Positions 1 through 6,027 of a stretch of DNA of 6,067 nt are shown here, piece after piece (position 1 is the stretch's first letter; every line of letters begins with the position of its first letter). The translations under genes and the position numbers were made by a program. The notes beneath the pieces were generated by a model. It made no database searches. It was not told the DNA's origin and saw only the letters and a list, made by a program, of their open reading frames with translations. The stretch comes from Candidatus Zhuqueibacterota bacterium (GTDB taxonomy: Bacteria; SM23-31; B21-G16), in assembly GCA_003644825.1 (NCBI GenBank), contig QNDJ01000122.1, positions 1-6,067 of the forward strand, given 5' to 3'.

Positions 1-481
1 TAGCATATTTATGTTGTTTAGAAGAATAGCGCCTTTTTGAAATGAAGTCCCCGTCCTCATAATATCTTGAAAAGAAATTATAAAGGTCATTAAAAACCTG
101 TGATTGAATATTTTCTGTAATATTTATTTCCTCAATTGGTTTCTTAAGTTCCAAATAACCCTTGACGAGTTTTGTTTCACCATATTTTTCTTTCAACTTT
201 CCATTTTTAAGAATCTTATTACCAAAATCTTCTTTGATTTTCCTTTCTTTTTCTTCAATTTTCTCTAATAACTCTTTCTGGTTCTGGACCTTATACTTTT
301 CAAACTCTTTCTCTATTGCTTTTATCAAATCATTCTCAATAAAGTTTTCTATTTCCTTTCGCTTGTAATTCATTATGCGATAAATACCAAAGTCAAGTTC
401 CGCAGAATCAAACTGGAAGAGAACTCTTAAATGATTTTTCAACTTCTGAATGACTTCATTATTATAGTTTGCACTTTTCAT
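1..481 (-). CDS. N-terminal part of a large type III-like adenine-specific DNA methyltransferase (partial)
   Basis: The frame is open from an ATG at 479-481 to the window edge: 160 codons without a stop, with the 3' part missing. AGAGGA at 488-493 is a good ribosome binding site, seven bases from the ATG. Residues about 15-45 contain the stretch VLFQFDSAELDFGIYRIMNY. Around residues 140-157 there is FFSRYYEDGDFISKRRY. I recognise both as typical of the N-terminal region of roughly 1000-residue Mod-like N6-adenine methyltransferases of type III restriction-modification and related defence systems. Residues about 45-95 are rich in Lys and Glu and probably form a coiled coil. The catalytic motifs (FxGxG and a D/N/S-PPY motif) would lie beyond the window, so activity cannot be judged. 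The protein would methylate adenine in a specific DNA sequence. A restriction or helicase partner would be expected further downstream. The assignment rests on remembered family sequence, not on catalytic residues. Confidence 0.75.
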   Translation of the reverse strand, partial: MKSANYNNEVIQKLKNHLRVLFQFDSAELDFGIYRIMNYKRKEIENFIENDLIKAIEKEFEKYKVQNQKELLEKIEEKERKIKEDFGNKILKNGKLKEKYGETKLVKGYLELKKPIEEINITENIQSQVFNDLYNFFSRYYEDGDFISKRRYSSKQHKYA

Positions 482-520
482 TATTAATCCTCTAAATTTT
501 TGAGTGATAAAAAAGGATAT

Positions 521-549
521 TTCATAACATATATTAAGAGAAAAGTCAA
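521..549 (-). promoter_or_regulatory. Sigma70-type extended -10 promoter for the DNA methyltransferase gene
   Basis: Read on the minus strand, TTGACT (544-549) is followed by a 17-base spacer and TATGAA (521-526). TG one base upstream of the -10 makes it an extended -10 element. The predicted start of transcription is near 514, giving a leader of about 33 bases before the ATG at 481. A tandem 9-base repeat overlaps the -35 box. The gene therefore seems to be transcribed separately from the amidohydrolase unit, which ends at the terminator just upstream. Confidence 0.55.
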
Positions 550-651
550 GAAAATCAAGAAAATATTTCTTAAAAGAAAGAAAATATTTACAACTATAGC
601 AGTTTTAAAATTTGAAATCCGTTTTAAATAAAAAAATTGCAGGGATACAGC

Positions 652-726
652 ATAACAATAAAATAAAAAGCTACCCAGAAAGTATGTAATGCAGTGCATT
701 AGATTCTTTTACTTTCTGGATAGCTT
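652..726 (-). terminator. Rho-independent terminator after the amidohydrolase gene
   Basis: Arms 668-684 and 710-726 are complementary over 17 positions. The only imperfection is a G-U pair in the minus-strand RNA (the same position is a C-A mismatch in plus-strand RNA), which favours function on the minus strand. The arm next to the amidohydrolase starts ten bases after its stop codon. A T-rich run (TTTATTTTATTG) follows the distal arm on the minus strand. The loop holds a second palindrome, TAATGCA-G-TGCATTA, at 687-701, so the element can fold as a long two-part hairpin. Confidence 0.85.
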
Positions 727-735
727 ATATTGTTT

Positions 736-2406
736 TTAATCTTTTTTCTCGTATACGATTTTTCCGCCAACAATGGTATAAACGACTTCGGTTTTCATAA
801 TCTGGTCTTCCGGGATGGTCATCAAATCTTTTGAAAGAACAACTATGTCGGCAAGTTTTCCGGGTTCAATGGAGCCTTTGATATTTTCTTCAAATGTAGC
901 ATAAGCAGAACCGAGGGTATAAAGTTCAATTGCTTCCATCATAGTAAGTTTTTCCTCCGGGAACCAGCCATTACCCGGTTCACCTTTTCTATCCTTTCTT
1001 GTAACGGCAGCATAGAGTCCCTCCATAGGGTTAACAGGTTCAACGGGCCAGTCCGTTCCGAAAGCAACATGAACACCTGCATTCAACAGGCTTCTCCAGG
1101 CATAAGAATATCTGCATCTTTCTTTTCCAAGTCTCTGTTCTGCAAATCTTTTATCGGTTATGCAATGGGTAGGCTGCATAGAGGCTATAACACCGAGCTT
1201 ATAAAATCTATCAACATCACTTGGAATAAGGTGTTGAGAATGTTCACTCCTGTGCCTGCTGTCTCTTCTACCATTTCTTTTTATTGCTTCTTCATAGGCA
1301 TTAAGTATCATATTGTTACCTCTTGTCCCGATAGCATGAATACCTATCTGGAATCCTTCTTTATCCAGGAGGCAAACTCTTTCAATTACATCAGCCTGTG
1401 TCATTGTTGGCAGTCCTGTGGTTGTTGGGTCATCATTATATGGCCAGAATAAGGCAGCAGTACCGGAGCCAAGAGAACCATCCATAAAACCTTTTAAATA
1501 ACCGAACCTTATCCAGTGGTCGTGGTATTTTTCTTTCAGTTTTTTGTATTCTCTCAATCTTGCAGGGTTATCTGTCCATGCCATATTTACTGAAACTCTG
1601 AAGGTAAGTTCGCCTTTTTTTCTGAGCTCATCGAAATATCCAAAACCACCATTAAGGTGTTGAATGCTTGTTACACCCAACTTTCTTGCGTGTTCGAGTG
1701 CGAGTTTTATTGCATTCATAGTGTTTTCTCTGGTATACATTCTCGGCATCTTAAGGAGACCCTGAGCGCTTTCTCTCAGGATTCCTGTAGGTTCACCGGT
1801 TACAGGGTCTTTATCAATTTTACCGGCATGAGGGTCAGGCGTATCTTTTGTAATACCGGAAACCTCAAGAGCCTTGCTGTTGACCCAGCAGCTATGACCA
1901 TCAACCCTGGTTAACATAACAGGATTATTCGGTGATACTTCATCGAGGATTTCTCTGGTGGGCCATTTTCCACCAGGAAAAAGCGAATGGTCCCATCCTC
2001 TACCTGTAATCCATTCACCGGGTTTAGCTTTATCCACTCTCTCCTTTACCAGTTGTTGTATCTTTTTCAGCGAAGCTATATTCCGTAAATCAAGTGAAAT
2101 AAGGCTGAACCCCCCGCTGATAAAGTGAATATGAGCATCGTTGAAACCAGGGCATGCCATTTTCCCCTCAAGGTCTATTACTTTAGTAGTCGCAGGGTCA
2201 ATAAATTTTTCAATCTCCGAATTATAACCAACAGCAATAATCTTTTCTCCTTTTATAGCAACAGCTTCCACTCTGGGTCTTTCCTTATAAATTGTGATAA
2301 TCTTTCCGTTTTTCAAAACCAGGTCAGCTTTCTGAGAAAAACATATTCCTGCTAACAGAAAAATTATGGTTAAAGAGATAAACAGGATAAATGTTATTCT
2401 TTTCAT
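736..2406 (-). CDS. Exported YtcJ-like metal-dependent amidohydrolase (Amidohydro_3 family)
   Basis: The 556-residue product has a signal peptide at about residues 1-24: KR, then a hydrophobic core, with likely cleavage after C-F-S before Q25. This points to the periplasm or outside. Cys22 is followed by Phe and preceded by G-I, so it is not a lipobox. The mature part has the small beta-sandwich start (ADLVLKNGKII) and an amidohydrolase TIM barrel. Candidate metal ligands are H92 and H94 (DAHIH), K305 (YLKGFMDGS, possible carboxylated lysine), H357 (GIHAIG), H389 (RSEHSQ) and D452 (FGTDWPVEP). The family often has RIEHAQ at the fourth site, so RSEHSQ is a mild variant that keeps the histidine. 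Family members hydrolyse amide or related C-N bonds in varied small substrates, and the substrate here cannot be read. I chose ATG 2406 over GTG 2409 because of Shine-Dalgarno spacing. The gene follows the PIG-L gene by 23 bases and is probably co-transcribed with it. Confidence 0.93.
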   Translation of the reverse strand: MKRITFILFISLTIIFLLAGICFSQKADLVLKNGKIITIYKERPRVEAVAIKGEKIIAVGYNSEIEKFIDPATTKVIDLEGKMACPGFNDAHIHFISGGFSLISLDLRNIASLKKIQQLVKERVDKAKPGEWITGRGWDHSLFPGGKWPTREILDEVSPNNPVMLTRVDGHSCWVNSKALEVSGITKDTPDPHAGKIDKDPVTGEPTGILRESAQGLLKMPRMYTRENTMNAIKLALEHARKLGVTSIQHLNGGFGYFDELRKKGELTFRVSVNMAWTDNPARLREYKKLKEKYHDHWIRFGYLKGFMDGSLGSGTAALFWPYNDDPTTTGLPTMTQADVIERVCLLDKEGFQIGIHAIGTRGNNMILNAYEEAIKRNGRRDSRHRSEHSQHLIPSDVDRFYKLGVIASMQPTHCITDKRFAEQRLGKERCRYSYAWRSLLNAGVHVAFGTDWPVEPVNPMEGLYAAVTRKDRKGEPGNGWFPEEKLTMMEAIELYTLGSAYATFEENIKGSIEPGKLADIVVLSKDLMTIPEDQIMKTEVVYTIVGGKIVYEKKD

Positions 2407-2413
2407 CACAATT

Positions 2414-2418
2414 CTCCT
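2414..2418 (-). promoter_or_regulatory. Shine-Dalgarno site that decides the amidohydrolase start
   Basis: AGGAG on the minus strand lies seven bases before ATG 2406 but only four before the adjacent in-frame GTG at 2409. The ATG is therefore the better start. The difference is one residue and does not change the signal peptide. Confidence 0.7.
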
Positions 2419-2429
2419 TTTTTTATACT

Positions 2430-3278
2430 TTACTTTAATTTAGAAATTATATTTTTATAGATTGAATATTCAAGTTTTGGTCTGGGGTTAAATTTTAAGT
2501 ACAGTTCCATAAACTTATTCTCAATCTTTCGTTTTTTCCTTTGTTCAATAATACTTTCAATAATTTTACTCTGAGAAACGAACTGCAGAATTGAATTATG
2601 TATTTGTTTTTCATAATTTTCCGATACCAGAACAGCATAATTGGCTTTTACATTGGGTTGAACACCGGAAGTTAGAGCCTCTTCTGCTGAAAAATCGCCC
2701 CATACCGAGTATTGCAGGTAACTCCTGATTCTAACCGGGGTGCTCATATCCGCAAGAATACTATCACCAGCCTGAGGTCCATCAAAGGCACCAATTTTAT
2801 AGACCGCCAGATGGTCAATGTGTTCTCTGTAGGAATTGGGCAGTATGAGCCTTGTTGTTTTTATTTCTCTAAGCAGGGAAATAACTCTGTGGAACGTTCC
2901 TTCATTTCCATCAGGCATATATCTTCCAGTATAAAAATCAATTGAAAAATCATCGTAATTTAATCTGATTATCCTTTCTTCAGGTATACCGAGGTTTTTG
3001 TATGCATTTAATCACTCTTTTTCTCTAATTTTTACTATATCATTTTTGTGTTCAGGTGTGGTGTATCCTGCACTTCCATTACAGAAAATTACAATGTATA
3101 TTTTTGCCCTGTATAATTGAGCTGCTAAAATTAAATATCCCGCTCCCAGTATTGCGTCGTCATCATGAGGTGAAAAGAAAACAATCCTTTCATCTTCGCT
3201 ATTCCAATCAGGAAATATTAAAGAAATGTTATTACTTTTTTTTCTCTCCCAGAGGTCAATAAATTCGATTTCGGACAT
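2430..3278 (-). pseudogene. PIG-L/LmbE-type zinc-dependent N-deacetylase gene with an in-frame TGA
   Basis: The reading frame runs from ATG 3278 (GAGGGGA upstream at 3281-3287) to TAA at 2430-2432. It is interrupted once by TGA at 3012-3014, codon 89 of 283. Both halves are in the same frame and both look conserved, so this is a nonsense codon and not a frameshift. Before it lie the metal motif SPHDDD (H38, D40, D41) and the stretch NGSAGYTTPEHK. After it, AYKNLGIPEERI continues the family pattern, and EHIDH supplies H153 and the expected zinc ligand H156. By analogy with MshB, H38, D41 and H156 would bind zinc and D40 would act as base. Family enzymes remove acetyl groups from N-acetyl sugars or similar amides. 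At about 282 residues it is a little long, with a basic tail. It has its own promoter and precedes the amidohydrolase by 23 bases. Restart at ATG 2918 would lose the first metal motif. Confidence 0.85.
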
Positions 3279-3300
3279 TATCCCCTCTTTTACAGCATTA

Positions 3301-3329
3301 AATATAAAGTTATATAACTAAAGTTTCAA
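3301..3329 (-). promoter_or_regulatory. Sigma70-type promoter for the deacetylase-amidohydrolase unit
   Basis: On the minus strand, TTGAAA (3324-3329) and TATATT (3301-3306) each match five of six consensus bases and are separated by exactly 17 bases. The predicted transcription start is near 3294, leaving about 16 bases before the ATG at 3278, which include the ribosome binding site. This separates the unit from the upstream HgcAB-like gene. Confidence 0.65.
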
Positions 3330-3350
3330 GGATTTTTCCAATAAAGTTTC
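3305..3350 (-). repeat. Three short direct repeats around the deacetylase promoter
   Basis: On the minus strand, GAAACTTTA occurs at 3342-3350 and at 3319-3327, 23 bases apart. The shared core AACTTTA occurs a third time at 3305-3311. A small inverted repeat, GGA-AAAA-TCC, lies between the first two. The second copy overlaps the -35 box and the third the -10 box. This could be an operator, but in such AT-rich DNA it may also be chance. Confidence 0.3.
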
Positions 3351-3367
3351 TTTGTAAGCTTTATAAA

Positions 3368-4531
3368 TTATAATATCTGTTTAAGTCGTTTTCCGAAGAG
3401 GTTTAATTTGAATTTTCTGATATTTTCAGGGGGTAAAAATTTTCCTTCCGGGCTTTTGAAACATAAAGCATCAAAGGGGCACTGAATAATACAGGCACCA
3501 CATCGAACACACCTGTTCTCTTCGGTAATTCTGGCAATATGTTGAACAACGTCAACATTAAAACAGTTTTTCGGGCAAACCTGTTCACAAAAACCTGCAC
3601 CTTTACATTTTTTTTCGTCAAGGTAAACTTTTAAAAATCTGTCCTTATGTAATCCACTCTTGTAAACAGGTGTACTGCCCATTAAATCAATACTTATGAG
3701 AAGAATAAATATCAATGAAATAACACACCAGCGAAAGATAAATCCCGTTGAAAACTCACCTGATAAAATACTGTAAAAAACAAGAATGATTATAACACAG
3801 CCCCAGAAGATTAATGGTAAACGGCTGAAATCGAAAATAACAGAATACCTGCTGAAAGCTATATTTTTTCTTTCAGGATTAAGCCATCTGGTATAAAGTG
3901 GAAATGATAAAAACATCAATAATGATAATAACCATATAAATGCAACCAAAGGCAGGCAAATTCCAGGAAAAAGAAGGATAGCTATCAGACCCGAAATCAT
4001 TGAAAAAGGAAAAGCCCACATAACACCCATTTCAATCCTCTGAACCAGAGGAAATTTAACTTCTCTCATCTCCAGGGTTTTTCTGAATCCATTTTCAATA
4101 AACTCAGGAATATCTCCCGCATATACTGGTCCCCAGATTACTTTCCAGCCTATTTTTTCTTTTATAACCTTTTTTTCTATACCTGCAGCAGAAAGTTGGG
4201 GTAATATTATATTTCTGTGGTCTACAAGTTTTTCAATTCCGCTCGTCTTTAATGAAGAAATAACACTATGATTATTAAAATGACCACCAGTAGCACCACA
4301 CCATACATTAAATCCCCTGCTGTTTGAGGGAAGAATGTAACAGTCAACTCCTCTAAGTACTCTTTTCAGTCTTTCTACAGTCAGATGATAATTGCAGGTC
4401 AGAAAAACCGGCGAATTTCTATCAGGAGTTCCTATTTTAATTAATGTTCTTTTATATTGAATGGGAACCCATCTCATCAGGGTTTCAATTACATTAATTA
4501 AGATATACTTCAACATATCCATTCTATTCAT
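3368..4531 (-). CDS. HgcAB-like fusion: membrane corrinoid protein with C-terminal ferredoxin domain
   Basis: The 387-residue product has three parts. Residues about 35-165 resemble the corrinoid-binding domain of HgcA, with the cap-helix motif NVWC (N75-C78) and the stretches DHRNIILPQLSAAGIE and WGPVYAGDIPEF. Cys78 would be the lower cobalt ligand, as in HgcA. Four hydrophobic segments follow (about 169-189, 191-212, 238-257, 264-284), which puts both end domains on the same, presumably cytoplasmic, side. HgcA itself has five. Residues about 300-360 form an HgcB-like ferredoxin. Its second motif, C341-x2-C344-x2-C347-x3-C351-P, is complete. In the first, Ala312 replaces the second cysteine (C309, C315, C319), with an extra Cys323 nearby. 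The C-terminal cysteine tail of HgcB is absent. The likely role is reduction and methyl transfer through a membrane-bound corrinoid, with an unknown acceptor. The ATG lies two bases after the methyltransferase stop and has no clear Shine-Dalgarno site, so translation is probably coupled. Confidence 0.88.
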   Translation of the reverse strand: MNRMDMLKYILINVIETLMRWVPIQYKRTLIKIGTPDRNSPVFLTCNYHLTVERLKRVLRGVDCYILPSNSRGFNVWCGATGGHFNNHSVISSLKTSGIEKLVDHRNIILPQLSAAGIEKKVIKEKIGWKVIWGPVYAGDIPEFIENGFRKTLEMREVKFPLVQRIEMGVMWAFPFSMISGLIAILLFPGICLPLVAFIWLLSLLMFLSFPLYTRWLNPERKNIAFSRYSVIFDFSRLPLIFWGCVIIILVFYSILSGEFSTGFIFRWCVISLIFILLISIDLMGSTPVYKSGLHKDRFLKVYLDEKKCKGAGFCEQVCPKNCFNVDVVQHIARITEENRCVRCGACIIQCPFDALCFKSPEGKFLPPENIRKFKLNLFGKRLKQIL

Positions 4532-4533
4532 TT

Positions 4534-5187
4534 TCAGGGTTTTTTTGCAACAATCTCAACAAAGTTTTCCATTTTGTTCAGTCTAACAGATTTAATTAAA
4601 AATCCTTTTTCTTCAAGAACTTTATCTAAACTTTTTACTGGTTTTGTGGTAGATTGAGTTAATATGTAAGTAATTATTAAAAATGGAAATCTTATTATTT
4701 TATAGACTATTTTTTTGAGGATATTTTTCGGAATTGTTTCATCAGCAATGAGCAGTAAACCGCCGGGTTTTAATATTCTCTTTATCTCTTTTAAAGTGAG
4801 TGATAATTCATCTTCATTCAGTTCAGAGAAACAAAGCCCGCTCATTACAATATCATAACTTTCTGATGTTTCACTTTCGAGTTCTACTGCACCCATTTCT
4901 GAAAATTCAACATTCTGAATAATATTTTCTTTTTCAACCATATTTTTAGCAGTTTCCAACATACCGGGATTTACATCAATTCCCTTAACAAATGCTCCTT
5001 TTTTTGCAGCTTTTATTGTAAGCATACCTGTACCACAACCAATATCAAGAACTTTTTGCCCCCTTTTTACAAAGGTTATTAAACGATTATAAGTATCATC
5101 CAGATTTCCTCTTGTAAGGATTGTAATTCCTCTGTTGTATTTTTCAGGAAAAGATTCAAGTATTTTCATTAAAATATAAAGACTCAT
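4534..5187 (-). CDS. cpaM: Class I SAM-dependent methyltransferase, corrinoid protein-associated (CpaM-like)
   Basis: The 217-residue product has a complete Rossmann methyltransferase core. Motif I is VLDIGCGTGML (residues 46-56), and D71 in GIDVNPGML is the acidic residue expected to hold the SAM ribose. The motif IV region is YDIVMSGLCFSEL (111-123), followed by RILKPGGLLLIADE (137-150). The N-terminus (YILMKILESFPEKYNRGI) and the tail near residues 190-215 (EEKGFLIKSVRL, VEIVAKKP) match my memory of the family called CpaM, found beside HgcAB-like fusion proteins. Here the next gene is exactly such a fusion, two bases away. The start at 5187 is chosen because it keeps the conserved N-terminus. 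No good Shine-Dalgarno site precedes it. The substrate is unknown: it could methylate the corrinoid or its cobalt centre, or a small molecule that the partner also handles. The symbol rests on recalled family naming and context. Confidence 0.85.
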   Translation of the reverse strand: MSLYILMKILESFPEKYNRGITILTRGNLDDTYNRLITFVKRGQKVLDIGCGTGMLTIKAAKKGAFVKGIDVNPGMLETAKNMVEKENIIQNVEFSEMGAVELESETSESYDIVMSGLCFSELNEDELSLTLKEIKRILKPGGLLLIADETIPKNILKKIVYKIIRFPFLIITYILTQSTTKPVKSLDKVLEEKGFLIKSVRLNKMENFVEIVAKKP

Positions 5188-5214
5188 TGGATAAATTTAA
5201 AAAACTTTATAAAT

Positions 5215-5223
5215 ATAATAACA
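5215..5223 (-). promoter_or_regulatory. Possible extended -10 promoter for the methyltransferase-HgcAB-like pair
   Basis: On the minus strand, TGT (5221-5223) followed by TATTAT (5215-5220) forms an extended -10 element about 28 bases before the ATG at 5187. No recognisable -35 box stands at the right distance. Since no terminator is visible after the PEGA-protein gene, read-through from it is an alternative. Confidence 0.3.
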
Positions 5224-5286
5224 GGTATAAAATTGAAGGAGCCACTTTATATTATGAGGAAATGTCAACCATTTATTTTAACTTTT

Positions 5287-6027
5287 TTAAAAATTAATCC
5301 TAAACTTTAATCCTTTAAAATCTTTTGAAATTTCTGGTCTTAACGAAATTTTCTCTCTTTTTTCTTTATATGAATCCCACATTAAAAGAAAAACCATATC
5401 AGCAATATTAATCGCATAAAGAGCAACTCCAAGAACTTTAGCTTTCAGTTTTTTATCGTGAAATCTGTCATATTCTTCTTTTTCTTTTTTTCTTCGGTTA
5501 ATTTCAGCCTTATATTCCTCTTCAGAAACGAGCTTCTCCCCAATATAGTATTTTCCAAATCTTTTACTGAGTTCCACTTTATTTTCGTTGTATACAGGCG
5601 GAGATCTGAAATTTTTATAAAAATAGAAGGCATATCCTGTAAATACACTTAGAAAAATTGTACCGTGAATGTAATGTTTTTTCACTATTTGACCGAGACC
5701 CGGAATCAGCTCTGAATAAACAAAAAAGTCTCGAATCTTTTCAAGAGATTCATTTATGCTGGTAATCTCATCTTCCTTTATGTAGTATACTTTTTCAACT
5801 GATTTATACTTATCTTTCTCCATTTTTATTCTATACTTACCGGGAAGTAAACCACCAACAACTACCGGGGACTGCCCTTTGTATATGTCATTAAGAAAAA
5901 TATCCGCTCCCGAAGGCTCGGTTTCTATTTTTATTATCCCTTCTTTTTTAGTTTTTCTGAGCTCTGCTGATATTTTTTTATCTTCCCCTGAAAAAAATGT
6001 AATATGTTCACTGTATATCTCAGACCC
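5287..6027 (-). CDS. PEGA-domain membrane protein with DUF5683-like C-terminus, 5' end missing or broken
   Basis: The open frame runs from just after a TAA (6028-6030) to the stop at 5287 and encodes 246 residues. The only ATG (5821-5823) cuts through a PEGA domain, because the in-frame sequence before it reads IETEPSGADIFLNDIYKG and LLPGKYRIK. GTG and TTG are also absent upstream. Residues 1-26 (IYSEHITFFSGEDKKISAEL) look like the end of an earlier PEGA repeat. Residues about 30-95 are a full PEGA domain. From about 100, SELIPGLGQ and a membrane segment (about 122-137), a Lys/Glu-rich linker and ALYAINIADMVF with a second segment (about 197-216) resemble DUF5683-type membrane proteins. PEGA domains are cell-surface or periplasmic beta modules, so the true protein should carry an N-terminal export signal outside this window. 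It ends 99 bases before the methyltransferase, and a functional link is not evident. Confidence 0.75.
   Translation of the reverse strand, partial: GSEIYSEHITFFSGEDKKISAELRKTKKEGIIKIETEPSGADIFLNDIYKGQSPVVVGGLLPGKYRIKMEKDKYKSVEKVYYIKEDEITSINESLEKIRDFFVYSELIPGLGQIVKKHYIHGTIFLSVFTGYAFYFYKNFRSPPVYNENKVELSKRFGKYYIGEKLVSEEEYKAEINRRKKEKEEYDRFHDKKLKAKVLGVALYAINIADMVFLLMWDSYKEKREKISLRPEISKDFKGLKFRINF

Noticed and set aside
484-699. Small hydrophobic minus-strand open frame of 71 codons
   Set aside because: It starts inside the terminator hairpin loop, has no ribosome binding site, overlaps the promoter and ribosome binding site of the DNA methyltransferase gene, and its hydrophobicity simply reflects T-rich codons.
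1069-1452. Plus-strand open frame of 127 codons
   Set aside because: It is antisense to a clearly conserved part of the amidohydrolase, shows no recognisable domain and has no convincing start signal.
2334-2406. Lipoprotein signal in the amidohydrolase
   Set aside because: The residues before Cys22 are A-G-I, so the position before the cysteine is Ile where a lipobox needs Gly, Ala or Ser. An ordinary signal peptide fits better.
3368-4531. True mercury-methylating HgcA/HgcB
   Set aside because: The two domains are fused, the cap-helix flank differs, there are four membrane segments where HgcA has five, one ferredoxin cysteine is missing and the C-terminal cysteine tail is absent.
4529-4536. 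Genome-wide reassignment of UGA to an amino acid
   Set aside because: The methyltransferase frame stops at TGA exactly where the next gene begins, and reading through would run straight into another in-frame TGA, so UGA acts as a stop here.
5246-5268. Perfect TTGACA (5263-5268) with TATAAA (5246-5251) on the minus strand
   Set aside because: The spacer is only 11 bases, too short for a sigma70 promoter, and nothing like a -10 box lies 16-18 bases downstream.
5188-5286. Cobalamin riboswitch ahead of the corrinoid protein pair
   Set aside because: The gap is 99 bases, too short for the usual cobalamin aptamer, and no B12-box-like sequence or multi-stem fold is visible.
5221-5286. Terminator after the PEGA-protein gene
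   Set aside because: The only inverted repeat seen is a five-base AAATG/CATTT stem without a following T run, too weak to call.
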